Shown in pieces: positions 37,350-46,471 of a DNA stretch of 64,000 nucleotides (position 1 is the stretch's first letter; each line of letters starts with the position of its first letter). A model generated the notes under the pieces. The model had not been told where the DNA came from, made no database searches, and saw only the letters and a list, made by a program, of their open reading frames with translations. The position numbers and the translations under genes were made by a program. The stretch spans positions 124,001 to 188,000 of the forward strand of contig CP062796.1 of the NCBI GenBank assembly GCA_018208355.1. The letters are read 5' to 3'. The stretch is from Candidatus Fermentithermobacillus carboniphilus. GTDB taxonomy: Bacteria; Bacillota; Sulfobacillia; Fermentithermobacillales; Fermentithermobacillaceae.

Positions 37350-38747
37350 TTACTCTCCTTCGTTTCCAGCGCTTACTAGATTCCGAGCCTTTCGCTTTCG
37401 GAGTTTCTCGAGACGGCGGATTCTCCTGGCCAACGGGGGCGGTACGGGTTTACCCCGGGCACGGAGACTCGAAATGCATTCTTGAGTCAGGGCAATTGCC
37501 CTTTCGAGGTCGTGCGCCACCACCTCGTGATACCTGGCAAGCCAGAGGTAATCATCTACGTTCCCGTTTCCCGATGAGACCACCCTTTCCCAGATCTCTT
37601 TCGCGTGGTCCCAGTCACCTTGTTTCCTCATGACGTGTGCGAGAAGCCGCATTCTACCGACTATCGCCACGGAAAGAGTGGCGCGATCTCCGGATAAGCG
37701 GCTGCGGGCGGTTTCGGGCCATTTCGTGGCCGAGGTTTCCTCGAAAACCGGGCTGTTACGGCAGGATTCCAAAAGACACTTTCGCGCCAGGGCCAGGTTT
37801 CCTCTGCGAAGGTGCAGCTTCCCCGCTCCCTCGAGGGCTACGGGGTCCTTGAAAACGCCGCCAAGCCCCTGGAGGAAGTTGGCGAATACGCGGCAGAGGC
37901 AAGCCATATCAAGGACGTCGGACCTGTTGTGCCTGAAAACGGGTTCGAGGACTGAGATATCCCCGTCGCGTTCATATATGAAGTAAAGGGCCGGGATCAT
38001 GTGCCCGGGGATGTCGTTTTTCCGCTCAAGGCCCGTGAAACGCCTTACAGATTCCTTCAGACTGAAGCCGAAGACAGGGTGCTTGCCAAAAGATCTCGTG
38101 ACATTCATAAGGTCCAGATGGGTCCTGGGAAGGAAGGGGAGACCGGCCGCCGTAATCACAAACCGGGAGTTAAGCAAAGGTATGTCGAATGCCTTCCCGT
38201 TAAACGTGACCAACACGTCGTGTTCGAGGAGAGCGCGTCTGACCTCGGTGAGCATGAGAGACTCGGCCTCGCGACTGGCGAGGAAGTATTGCTTCAATTC
38301 GAACCTATCGCCAATCCATTTTCCCGTGCCGACCAGGAACGGTATTGTCGCCGCTCCCAGAAGCCCGGTGGTCTCGATGTCGAGAAAGAGCCATCCCCTC
38401 GTGCCGGAGATACCCGGTTCAATGGCGTCAAACCCGGGGAGCAAGTCATCCGGCACAGGGTAGAACTCGGGAACGAGGCCGGGTTCGTACACCGACCGGA
38501 AAACTTTGAAGCCGGCGTAGTCCTCGATTGCGAGAGAAGATTGCTGATAGTCAATATTCCCGGGCCGGGAGGCCGACGCAGAGGAAGTGGCCGGAGGAGG
38601 CGAGAGGCCTTCCGACCTGGGCGCCGGCCTCTCCTTTGAATCGCCCGAATCTGAGGGAGTCCAGACAAAAGAAGGCTGGACCGGCGTTTTGGCCTCAAGC
38701 TCCTTTATCAGCTTCCTCAGCTTTTCTACTATGTTCTTATCAGCCAT
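37350..38747 (-). CDS. mrfB: MrfB-like DEDD exonuclease (YprB)
   Basis: RNase H-fold exonuclease of 465 aa. A low-complexity Ser/Pro region (about 25-65) precedes the DEDD domain: FLDIETTG with Asp123 and Glu125, FNGKAFD with Asp188, and HNRSD with His273 and Asp277. The C-terminal 130 residues are helical and TPR-like. In Bacillus subtilis MrfB acts with the helicase MrfA in repair of mitomycin C lesions. The gene lies 79 bases after mrfA on the same strand, so a two-gene operon is likely. Confidence 0.86.
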   Translation of the reverse strand: MADKNIVEKLRKLIKELEAKTPVQPSFVWTPSDSGDSKERPAPRSEGLSPPPATSSASASRPGNIDYQQSSLAIEDYAGFKVFRSVYEPGLVPEFYPVPDDLLPGFDAIEPGISGTRGWLFLDIETTGLLGAATIPFLVGTGKWIGDRFELKQYFLASREAESLMLTEVRRALLEHDVLVTFNGKAFDIPLLNSRFVITAAGLPFLPRTHLDLMNVTRSFGKHPVFGFSLKESVRRFTGLERKNDIPGHMIPALYFIYERDGDISVLEPVFRHNRSDVLDMACLCRVFANFLQGLGGVFKDPVALEGAGKLHLRRGNLALARKCLLESCRNSPVFEETSATKWPETARSRLSGDRATLSVAIVGRMRLLAHVMRKQGDWDHAKEIWERVVSSGNGNVDDYLWLARYHEVVAHDLERAIALTQECISSLRARGKPVPPPLARRIRRLEKLRKRKARNLVSAGNEGE

Positions 38748-38826
38748 AGAACCCTCCGGGGTGCCAGTCCCGTGCCCTTGCCTCAGTCATTGCTTTGTGA
38801 ACAACCTTGACCCGCGCCATCAGTTA

Positions 38827-41115
38827 CTACTCTACTCCGCATTGACGCAAGATGGAAAGACAAAGGTCTTTTGTACCTTTTCCCACTTCAGCCTCGGGAC
38901 CGACGCAACCGGGGCAACCAGACCTGCACTGGCATGCCGAAATCAATTCCTTGGAAGCTTTCAGGATCTGGGGAAGGAGATGGAATCCTTTCTCGGAAAG
39001 TCCCACGCCGCCCGGGTACGAGTCGTAGAGATATATGGTCGGTTTTTGCTCATAGGTAGACCTCACCTCAACTGACACACCCAGGTCTTTTTTGTCGCAC
39101 ATGAGGAAAAGGGGCGCGATGTTGAGGATGACGTTGGCCAACCCTGAGAGAACTCCACCCACGCTGTGCGGGTCCATGCCCTTGACCACCTGGTCAGGGA
39201 GAGTGAACCACATGCCCTGGGTGTGCATGTTCATCTCCGGGAGGCTGATTTCTCCTGAACCTACGTTCTCGTGGGTATACAGCTTAATCTTCTTGAAAAT
39301 TGTCGCAAGAGCGGTGACGGATACTTCTCCGAACTTGGGGTTAAACGGGCTTTCGGTCGAAACTTGGTCTACTGAAATTACCCGTATGCCTACAGCCAGG
39401 CTGGCATCGGTGTAATAGTCCACGTTGACCTTCTTGACGTAGGCCTTTCTGGCAGGATAGTCGAGTTTGAGGACATGGTATTGCTCGCCTTTGTGCATGT
39501 ATATGGCTTCATCGTGTATGAGGAGAGGGGCAGAAGCCCAGTCCACTTCCCCGATTACCTCGGCCCCCCTGGTCGTGTCCACCACGACGAAGTTTTCGCT
39601 GGAAGCCGAACGCAAGCTCACGCCTTGGGCGGGGAAAGACTCTGAAGACCAGTTCCATCTCGAATGAGCCCTGTAAAGGATCTTCTGCTCCGCAAGATGC
39701 TCAAGGATCCTGGACACATCAACTGACCCCAGCTTAGGCGGGTCTTCGGGGTCATCTTTGAAGGGGAGCTCATAGGCAGCGCATTTTGTGTGTTCACCGA
39801 GGATGTACGGGTTGTTCGGATTAATTAGAGCGTATTCGGGACTCTGCGAGAAAAAGTAGTCCGGATTTTTGACGATGAACTGGTCCAGAGGCGAACCTCC
39901 CGCCACCAGGATGGCTACGGAGTTGCCGGTTCTCCGTCCCGCCCTTCCCGCTTGCTGCCATGTGCTGGCTATTGTGCCCGGGTAACCGGCCATTACAACG
40001 CAGTCCAGCTGACCTATGTCTATACCGAGTTCCAGAGCATTGGTGGCCGCTACTCCGACGATTTCCCCCTCTCGAAGAGCCTTTTCGATGGCGCGCCGTT
40101 CATTTGGCAGGTACCCGCCCCGGTATCCCTGTATTCGTTCTTTTTCCAATGTATCGTTGTAAGAGTCCCTGAGGTACTGGACCAGGATTTCCACTGATAC
40201 CCTGGAACGTGCAAAAACTATGGTCTGGACATCGTTCTTGATAAAACGCGAGGCAATCCTGGAAGCTGCGTCTATGGCCGATTGCCTGATCTCCCCATCC
40301 GGCTGGACCACAGGGGGATTGTAGAATATGAACTCTTTCCCGGAAGATGGAGCCCCATTGTTGTTGACCACCGTTACCTGTTCTTCTATGAGGGTGGAAG
40401 CCAGCTCTTCAGGGTTGGCTATGGTTGCGGACGCGAGTATGAACTGGGGGCGGGAACCGTAAAACTGCGCCACCCGCTTGAGCCTGCGTATGACGTTCGC
40501 CACGTGGCTGCCGAATACTCCCCGGTACCCGTGCATTTCGTCGATGACCACGAACTTCAGAGAGGAAAACAACCGCACCCAGGTCGGGTGGTGAGGAAGA
40601 ATGGCCTGATGCAGCATATCCGGGTTGGTGATGATAACCTGCCCCACTTCTTTTGCCAGACGCCTCTTGTGAGAGGGGGTATCTCCGTCGAACGTGAAAC
40701 TGCTCACGGAAAACTCCCCTAGTCGCGACAGCTCTACCAGCTCCGCAAGTTGGTCCTGAGCAAGAGCTTTCGTCGGAAATACGTAGAGAGCCCTGGTTTT
40801 TTCATCTTTCAAGATGCTGTCCAGGACGGGAAGGTTGTAACAGAGGGTCTTGCCAGAAGCGGTCGGCGTGACCACGCAGACGTTTAATCCCTGGGAAACC
40901 AGGTCATACGCCTCCTTCTGGTGACTGTACAGCTTCTTAATTCCTTTTTTCGTGAGGGCTGCCCTCAAAGATGCGTGTATATCCGGCGGAATGTCGACAT
41001 ATTGGCCGGACGACGGGGGAATGTGATGCCAGGCTGTTACTCCCGAAAGAAACTTTGGATCATCCCGCAGTTCCTGTAGGATGTCGGCTACCTTTTTCTT
41101 GGCCATTTTAGGCAT
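38827..41115 (-). CDS. mrfA: MrfA-like DEAD/DEAH helicase with DUF1998 (YprA)
   Basis: Superfamily 2 helicase of 762 aa. Walker A is TPTASGKT (83-90), Walker B DEMH (192-195), motif III SATI, motif VI QQAGRAGRR. The C-terminal third is the DUF1998/MZB domain with Cys728, Cys730, Cys734 and Cys737, matching the zinc-binding four-Cys cluster of MrfA. The Bacillus enzyme is a 3'-5' DNA helicase used against interstrand and mono-adducts of mitomycin C. ATG 41115 follows AAGGGGG. Divergent from the amidase gene across 217 bases that hold a palindrome. Confidence 0.92.
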   Translation of the reverse strand: MPKMAKKKVADILQELRDDPKFLSGVTAWHHIPPSSGQYVDIPPDIHASLRAALTKKGIKKLYSHQKEAYDLVSQGLNVCVVTPTASGKTLCYNLPVLDSILKDEKTRALYVFPTKALAQDQLAELVELSRLGEFSVSSFTFDGDTPSHKRRLAKEVGQVIITNPDMLHQAILPHHPTWVRLFSSLKFVVIDEMHGYRGVFGSHVANVIRRLKRVAQFYGSRPQFILASATIANPEELASTLIEEQVTVVNNNGAPSSGKEFIFYNPPVVQPDGEIRQSAIDAASRIASRFIKNDVQTIVFARSRVSVEILVQYLRDSYNDTLEKERIQGYRGGYLPNERRAIEKALREGEIVGVAATNALELGIDIGQLDCVVMAGYPGTIASTWQQAGRAGRRTGNSVAILVAGGSPLDQFIVKNPDYFFSQSPEYALINPNNPYILGEHTKCAAYELPFKDDPEDPPKLGSVDVSRILEHLAEQKILYRAHSRWNWSSESFPAQGVSLRSASSENFVVVDTTRGAEVIGEVDWASAPLLIHDEAIYMHKGEQYHVLKLDYPARKAYVKKVNVDYYTDASLAVGIRVISVDQVSTESPFNPKFGEVSVTALATIFKKIKLYTHENVGSGEISLPEMNMHTQGMWFTLPDQVVKGMDPHSVGGVLSGLANVILNIAPLFLMCDKKDLGVSVEVRSTYEQKPTIYLYDSYPGGVGLSEKGFHLLPQILKASKELISACQCRSGCPGCVGPEAEVGKGTKDLCLSILRQCGVE

Positions 41116-41222
41116 AAACGTACCCCCTTGCGGTGAGAGAGTGCCCGGCTAATGGTATTTGGCTGGTAAAGGGCACTTTCGTTGAGATTGCACAAGGCAC
41201 GGGCAGATATCCCCCTGTGCTA

Positions 41223-41245
41223 CCCCGGAACGAACCCTTCCGGGG
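41223..41245. promoter_or_regulatory. 8-bp perfect inverted repeat in the mrfA/amidase divergent region
   Basis: CCCCGGAA (41223-41230) and TTCCGGGG (41238-41245) with a 7-base spacer CGAACCC, followed by CGTTCC. No T-run follows on either strand. It could be an operator or a small RNA stem. The embedded CGAAC and GTTC halves resemble Bacillus LexA half-sites but the spacing is wrong. Confidence 0.4.
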
Positions 41246-41332
41246 CGTTCCTGCCGCGTGAAAGGAAGCGGTTCTCTCAGGTAATATGTAAACATCCCCA
41301 CTAAATGTCAACAAAGAAGGAGGACGCCACAA

Positions 41333-42241
41333 ATGCAACACGCTTGCCGGAATTGGATACGATCAACGGTTCTCTCAGGTTGTGCCACAATTGCTCTCCT
41401 CCTGGCCTTTCTCCTCGTTCCTATTCGAGGTCACGCGGCCCCGATCCTCCGACAGGGCAGCTCGGGTCAAGCGGTGCTCACCCTTCAAGAGCGTCTTAAG
41501 GATTTGGGATACGACCCTGGACCTGTAGACGGCATCTTCGGGCCATGGACCGACGCGGCGGTGAGGACGTTTCAGAGGCACAATGGCCTTTACGTCGACG
41601 GCGTAGTGGGACCCATAACCTGGGCGGCCCTGGAACGCGCGACAGAAGTATCTCGCGGTAAAAAGCCATTGAGCGGCAAGACCATCGTCATCGATCCCGG
41701 ACACGGAGGAGATGAACCTGGTGCCATCTCTTACTGGGGAGACAAAGAGAAAGACTTCACCCTCCCTATAGGTCTCCAGTTGAAAAACCAGCTGGAGAGC
41801 CTGGGTGCGACGGTGGTCATGACGAGATACGCCGACTACACTCCGGGGAGCGACTGGTGGCCCCCGGTAGACGACTTAGAGGCAAGGGTATCTATAGCGA
41901 ACTCGAGGGGAGCGGACCTTTTTCTGAGCATACATATTAACTCGTATCCGAAGGATCCGGGGGTCTCCGGGGTCATGGGTTTCTGTCAGAATGGCTCGTG
42001 GGAATCCAGGGTCCTTGCGTGGAGCATAGCTCAGGGAGTGGCCGGGACGACGGGACTGGGGCTCATAGACGTACAGCCGGGTCCATACTATGTGCTGAAC
42101 CACACTTACATGCCGGCAGCGCTCATCGAAGTAGGTTTCATGACAAACCGGAACGATGTGAGCCTTTTGAGACAGAGCTGGTTCCAGGAAGAGGTAGCCA
42201 GGGGGATGGCGAGGGGCGTCTTGGACTATTTTAGAAGGTAA
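41333..42241 (+). CDS. N-acetylmuramoyl-L-alanine amidase with peptidoglycan-binding domain
   Basis: Secreted cell-wall hydrolase of 302 aa. Signal peptide (1-36, cleavage near GHA-A), a PG_binding_1 domain (about 37-100, with LQERLKDLGYDPGPVDGIFG), then an Amidase_3 domain (114-302). The zinc ligands and catalytic Glu are visible: His124 (DPGHGG), Glu139, His201 (SIHINS) and Glu266 (LIEVGFM). It cuts the bond between muramic acid and the stem peptide. ATG 41333 has GGAGG about 8 bases upstream. Confidence 0.93.
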   Translation: MQHACRNWIRSTVLSGCATIALLLAFLLVPIRGHAAPILRQGSSGQAVLTLQERLKDLGYDPGPVDGIFGPWTDAAVRTFQRHNGLYVDGVVGPITWAALERATEVSRGKKPLSGKTIVIDPGHGGDEPGAISYWGDKEKDFTLPIGLQLKNQLESLGATVVMTRYADYTPGSDWWPPVDDLEARVSIANSRGADLFLSIHINSYPKDPGVSGVMGFCQNGSWESRVLAWSIAQGVAGTTGLGLIDVQPGPYYVLNHTYMPAALIEVGFMTNRNDVSLLRQSWFQEEVARGMARGVLDYFRR

Positions 42242-42300
42242 GGCAATATATGTGGTTACTGCGCCGGTTTTGAGCAAGACATTGACTGCGTGGTGACCGT

Positions 42301-44028
42301 ATGCTGGTTGTCCTCGTAGGTCAGCCGAACTCAGGGAAAAGCGCGATACTTTCGCGACTGACGAGTGCCCGGGTGATCGCCTCGAACTACCCGGGCACTA
42401 CCGTGGAAGTTGCAAGAGCTCGGATGCTCGAGGACAAAGACGTAGAAATCCTGGATACGCCCGGAGTGTACTCCCTCCGTGGCCTGACTAGAGAGCAGGC
42501 GGTCACGATAGAAATATTGGAAGGAAACCCGGACCTCGTCCTCAACGTGATAGATGGGACTTCGCTGGAAAGACATCTCTCGCTGACGCTGGCCCTCTTA
42601 CAATACCTCCGCGCCCGCCGCATCCCCGTGGTGATCGTCATAAACCAGATCGACCGCATGCGGGAAAAAGGATTGGCGGTTGACCTCTGTAAAATCCAGG
42701 AAAGGCTCGGCTGCCGTGTGGTCGGAACTTCGGCCGTCACCGGAGAAGGAATCAAAGACTTGGTGCAAGCGGTGACGCAAGAACTGGGATCTAGACAGCG
42801 GGCCAGGTGGGGAGAATCCGGCCCTTTTCCCGATAGCCCCGCCGCGAATGGGACGTGGAAACCCTTTCACCGGGCTGCGAGGGAGCTGGCCAGAGAAGTC
42901 CTTGTACATCGTCCGGAGTCCGGGACTTCCCTCTTGAGTTCTGCCCTCGGCTGGTTCGACGAAAGACTTGATGAACCGCTTGGGGCATGGGCGGCATGCG
43001 CTCTAGGTCTTTTTGGAAGCTGGAAATTCTTGTCGTGGGCGCTGCCCTTTCTCGAGGGATTCCTTGCGTTTGCCCTCAATCCGGTAAAGATTCTCATAGG
43101 CAAGTTCCTCGAAAGTTTTTTGCCGGAGAATCGTTTAGCCGAGGTTATTTCCCACGCGCTCCCTGAAGGGCTTGTGCTGCCCCTCTCTACGGTGTTGCCA
43201 TCGATGGTCCTCGCCTACTTGCTCATAGCTCTTATCGAAGATACTGGCCTCCTCGGGCGATACGCTGTCCTCGGAGACTCCCTCATGGGCGCATTCAATT
43301 TGCCGGGGCAGGCCGTCGTCCCGTTTATGCTTGGCCTGGGATGCAGGGTGCCCGCTTTGCTTTCTACAAGGATTCTCCCGACGGACCTTTCCCGGAAAAC
43401 TGCCTCTGTGATCATCGCTACGTTGGTACCTTGCACCGCCACGACATCTCTCGGTCTCGCCGTTCTTGCCAGGTTCAGGGGCAATCCATTTGTCCCGCTG
43501 GGGGTAATCGTCGCCTCCGGGGTCTTCGTGGGGCAGGTGCAGAAGGCATTCCATGGCGGAAGGCGGGACCTCCTTGCCATCGAGTTGCCGCCCCTCAGAT
43601 TTCCGGTTCTCCGGAACATCCTGGTGAAAACCGAAATGAGGCTCGGAGGATTCTTCGCACACGTCCTGCCCCTCCTGGTCATCATGAATGTGAGCGTCCG
43701 CTTGATCCTCGCCTACGGGTTAATACCGTCAGCAGGATGGCTGCCGTCGTTTTCCCGGAAATTTCTGGGGATCCCGGGAGAGGCTCTAGGAGCCGTCCTC
43801 TTCACGATGCTTCAGCGTTACCTGGCGCCTCTATTTCTCATGCAGCTCAGCCTCTCTCCAAGAGAGGCCACCATAGCCGCAACCATGGTCGCCCTCGGTT
43901 TTCCGTGCCTTCCTTCGCAGGTCGCTTTGTCCCGGGAATTTGGCTTTGGATACGTAGTCCTGACTCTGGCAGTATCTACTTGCCTTTTCCTGGGATGGGG
44001 GATGGTGCTCAACCTTGTCCTCCCGTGA
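42301..44028 (+). CDS. feoB: ferrous iron transporter FeoB
   Basis: GTP-dependent ferrous iron permease. N-terminal G domain with G1 GQPNSGKS (7-14), Thr-bearing G2 region (SNYPGTT, 28-34), G3 DTPG (52-55) and G4 NQID (115-118), then about nine membrane helices with two Gate/nucleoside-recognition-like repeats (LGLGCRVPALLSTR and LGFPCLPSQVA, each with a conserved Cys). At 575 aa it is shorter than the usual 650-770 aa, mainly through a compact linker and TM part. RBS is weak. The end overlaps the FeoA reading frame, so the two are coupled. Confidence 0.88.
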   Translation: MLVVLVGQPNSGKSAILSRLTSARVIASNYPGTTVEVARARMLEDKDVEILDTPGVYSLRGLTREQAVTIEILEGNPDLVLNVIDGTSLERHLSLTLALLQYLRARRIPVVIVINQIDRMREKGLAVDLCKIQERLGCRVVGTSAVTGEGIKDLVQAVTQELGSRQRARWGESGPFPDSPAANGTWKPFHRAARELAREVLVHRPESGTSLLSSALGWFDERLDEPLGAWAACALGLFGSWKFLSWALPFLEGFLAFALNPVKILIGKFLESFLPENRLAEVISHALPEGLVLPLSTVLPSMVLAYLLIALIEDTGLLGRYAVLGDSLMGAFNLPGQAVVPFMLGLGCRVPALLSTRILPTDLSRKTASVIIATLVPCTATTSLGLAVLARFRGNPFVPLGVIVASGVFVGQVQKAFHGGRRDLLAIELPPLRFPVLRNILVKTEMRLGGFFAHVLPLLVIMNVSVRLILAYGLIPSAGWLPSFSRKFLGIPGEALGAVLFTMLQRYLAPLFLMQLSLSPREATIAATMVALGFPCLPSQVALSREFGFGYVVLTLAVSTCLFLGWGMVLNLVLP

Positions 44029-44038
44029 AGGCTCGGTT

Positions 44039-44347
44039 ATGGGATTACACCGGACTTTGCCGGGAAGATCCTACGAAGTGGTCCGGATCCTCGGGACGAA
44101 AGACGTTGACGGCGTGCGCCGGCAGTATACGGCATTTCGCCTAGAAGAGCTGGGCATATTCCCAGGCCAGACTGTGAGGCGGCTGGGGTCACGGCGTCCC
44201 GGAAGGACGGTCATCGTCGAGGTTTTGGGCTGCCGCGTGGCCCTCTCGACCGACCTGGCCAGGAACGTCCTGGTGAAGGCGCTTGGCGATACTATCGCGC
44301 GTCGGCGCAACGACCTCGACTGTCCTGACCATGGTCAAGTCCATTGA
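44039..44347 (+). CDS. feoA: FeoA-domain protein
   Basis: SH3-like FeoA domain of about 102 aa: RLEELGIFPGQTVRRLG, a GRTVIVEV strand and a final LGCRVALSTDLARNVLV block, which is the usual FeoA ending. FeoA helps FeoB work at the cytoplasmic side. ATG 44039 has AAGG 9 bases upstream; TTG 44015 would overlap feoB by 14 bases. The order feoB-feoA is the reverse of the common feoA-feoB. Confidence 0.8.
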   Translation: MGLHRTLPGRSYEVVRILGTKDVDGVRRQYTAFRLEELGIFPGQTVRRLGSRRPGRTVIVEVLGCRVALSTDLARNVLVKALGDTIARRRNDLDCPDHGQVH

Positions 44348-44416
44348 GGAGGCTGACCCGGCCGACCTTTTTGACCTCTTTCATCGGGACGGCGGAAATG
44401 CTATGATTCTTTGCGT

Positions 44417-45766
44417 ATGAGAGCCAAGTCTTGCTGCATACTGGTATATGGCTGTGCGAAGAATCAAGTGGACGCCGAAGAGATGGCAAGCCGCCTTCGG
44501 GCCGAAGGATTTGCAATCATCGGCGATCCGCGTCAGGCTGATGTCATAATTGTCCACACCTGTGGTTTCATTGAGCCGGCGAAGAAGGAATCTATTCGGG
44601 GCATATTTGAGGCCTGTCAAGCCGCCAAGGGACAGAAAGAGGTTTCGGGGAAAGAACCTCGCGTCATAGTCACGGGTTGCCTTTCCCAGCGATACCCGGA
44701 CGAACTCCTGGCAGAGATACCGGAGATTGCGGGTGTTGCCGGTACCTCTTCTCCCAGAGATATCGTGGAAATCGTGGGGGAGGTTCTTTCGGGAGAACAG
44801 AAGGTTAAGAGAGTGGGTCCTCCCGGGCGCGGGGTGCCAGGCGATAGTCGTTACAGGCTGAAGGAAATCTCTACTCCCTGGGCCTACCTGAGGGTGAGCG
44901 AAGGTTGTCGTCACCGCTGTACTTACTGCGCGATACCTTCCATCAGGGGCTCTCTTGTGTCGAGGCCTGAAGAAGATATCTTGGAAGAAGCGCGGGTGCT
45001 GGCATCGAGGGGGGCCCGCGAGATCAACCTGATAGCCCAGGATCTCTCAGATTACGGGCTGGATCTCTACGGTGAAAGGCGCCTGCCGCAACTCATCGAA
45101 AGGCTTGGAGAGATTCCCGGCGTTTTGTGGATCCGGCTCCTTTACGTGAGGCCTGATGGGGTGACCGGGAAACTGGCACAAGCGATGACCGGTCCCAAAG
45201 TAGTTCCCTACGTGGACATGCCGATCGAACACGGGTCTGCAAAAATCCTGAAAATGATGGGAAGGCCTGGGCCCCAGACTATCTTGGAGGCCGTGAACAC
45301 CCTCCGAGATAAAGTTCCAGGCATAGCTATAAGGACTACCATAATTGCGGGTTTTCCCGGAGAGACGGGAGAGGACGTGGAAAAGACACGGGAATTTTTG
45401 TCCGCAATAAGGCCTCACCGCGTCGGGGTTTTCCCGTATTCTCCCGAAGAAAACACCCCAGCCAGCCGCTTTCCGGGCCTTTTACCGGAGAGGATAAGGG
45501 AAGAGAGGGCCGAGGCCATAAGGCGATTGGGGCTCGAGCTTTCCAGACAACACAGCGAAAGCCTTATCGGAAAGGAAATCCCGGTACTGCTTTTAAGACC
45601 TTCCTCGCGAAATGGTTACTGGATAGGGAGAGGTCCTCACCAGGCTCCGGAGGTAGACGGGAAAATATATGTGCGAGCCGAAGGCACAGCCGGAGACATC
45701 GTAACTGCAAAAGTGACCCGGGCGGGATATCTTGACCTGTGGGCGAGGGCGATCACAACCCCATAA
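44417..45766 (+). CDS. rimO: ribosomal protein S12 methylthiotransferase RimO
   Basis: Radical-SAM methylthiotransferase that modifies an aspartate of ribosomal protein S12. About 449 aa. N-terminal UPF0004 cluster cysteines 13, 49 and 88 (YGCAKNQVD, VHTCGFI, VTGCLSQRY), radical-SAM triad Cys164, Cys168, Cys171 (CRHRCTYC), and a C-terminal TRAM domain. The CAKNQVD signature and the length favour RimO over MiaB. ATG 44417 or TTG 44411; no good RBS is seen. Confidence 0.92.
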   Translation: MRAKSCCILVYGCAKNQVDAEEMASRLRAEGFAIIGDPRQADVIIVHTCGFIEPAKKESIRGIFEACQAAKGQKEVSGKEPRVIVTGCLSQRYPDELLAEIPEIAGVAGTSSPRDIVEIVGEVLSGEQKVKRVGPPGRGVPGDSRYRLKEISTPWAYLRVSEGCRHRCTYCAIPSIRGSLVSRPEEDILEEARVLASRGAREINLIAQDLSDYGLDLYGERRLPQLIERLGEIPGVLWIRLLYVRPDGVTGKLAQAMTGPKVVPYVDMPIEHGSAKILKMMGRPGPQTILEAVNTLRDKVPGIAIRTTIIAGFPGETGEDVEKTREFLSAIRPHRVGVFPYSPEENTPASRFPGLLPERIREERAEAIRRLGLELSRQHSESLIGKEIPVLLLRPSSRNGYWIGRGPHQAPEVDGKIYVRAEGTAGDIVTAKVTRAGYLDLWARAITTP

Positions 45767-45882
45767 AGGTGCGTCCCTAAAGTCTGCCCGGGGCCGTACT
45801 TCCCAGAGCTTCTTGCCGTTCTGGCATGACATCACTTATCCCCATACCCATCTATTACCTTCGAACTATTGGTGCTATTGTT

Positions 45883-45890
45883 GCTATACT
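45883..45890 (+). promoter_or_regulatory. possible extended -10 promoter
   Basis: TGCTATACT-type extended -10 (TG at 45882-45883, TATACT at 45885-45890) about 40 bases before the TM protein start; the -35 at the expected distance is poor. Confidence 0.35.
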
Positions 45891-45931
45891 TATGTTAACT
45901 GGCTTCGGTAACTAAGGGAGGGGGAGAAGGG

Positions 45932-46471
45932 ATGTCCGGAAGGAGCTTCAGGTGGGATTACGCCGTGTTGATCGGGCTCTTGGTCGTGGGCGCCCTGAGC
46001 CTGGCCTTCTACTTCTACGAGGACCTTGGTGTCAAAAAGCCTCTGGAGAAAGCCCTCTCTTCCGACCCCGATGTCCGGTGGGTGAAAATCTCACAGTCTC
46101 AAGAAGGCTTGACCGTTGAGGTAGGTCTCGGTGCTACCCAGGACCTGGCCGGAACGTACAGAAGGCTTCACGACACGATAAAGAGGTTTTTAGGAGATAG
46201 TGCTTTTCAGTTAAAGGCTCATGACAACCGGGATCAGTACCTTGAAAGCGTCTATTTCGATGTCCACTATTACCTGGAAGAGGCTGCAGCCAGAGGGAAC
46301 TTCGGCGAAATGATCGAAAGATGCAAATCGGTGCTGGACCGAAAAGGCCTTGACTCATATAAGGTCACGGTGGATCACGAACGGATCTACGTGCAGCTTT
46401 TCCGGGGAGGCAATTACCTATATCAGGTGATCGAAAGACTCGAGACGGCGAAAGGAGGGACGGGAGAGTGA
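45932..46471 (+). CDS. single-TM hypothetical protein coupled to an FtsH-like protease
   Basis: Protein of 179 aa with one membrane helix (about 10-28) and a soluble remainder of mixed alpha/beta character (VRWVKISQSQEGLTVEV, YRRLHDTIKRFL, a tyrosine-rich VYFDVHYYLEE helix, and a final strand-helix VQLFRGGNYLYQVIERL). The repeated strand-helix halves are reminiscent of small ferredoxin-like folds, but I recognise no family. AGGGAGGGGG lies upstream of ATG 45932. The GTG of the protease overlaps its stop by 4 bases, so the two proteins are very likely made in fixed ratio and may act together. Confidence 0.75.
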   Translation: MSGRSFRWDYAVLIGLLVVGALSLAFYFYEDLGVKKPLEKALSSDPDVRWVKISQSQEGLTVEVGLGATQDLAGTYRRLHDTIKRFLGDSAFQLKAHDNRDQYLESVYFDVHYYLEEAAARGNFGEMIERCKSVLDRKGLDSYKVTVDHERIYVQLFRGGNYLYQVIERLETAKGGTGE

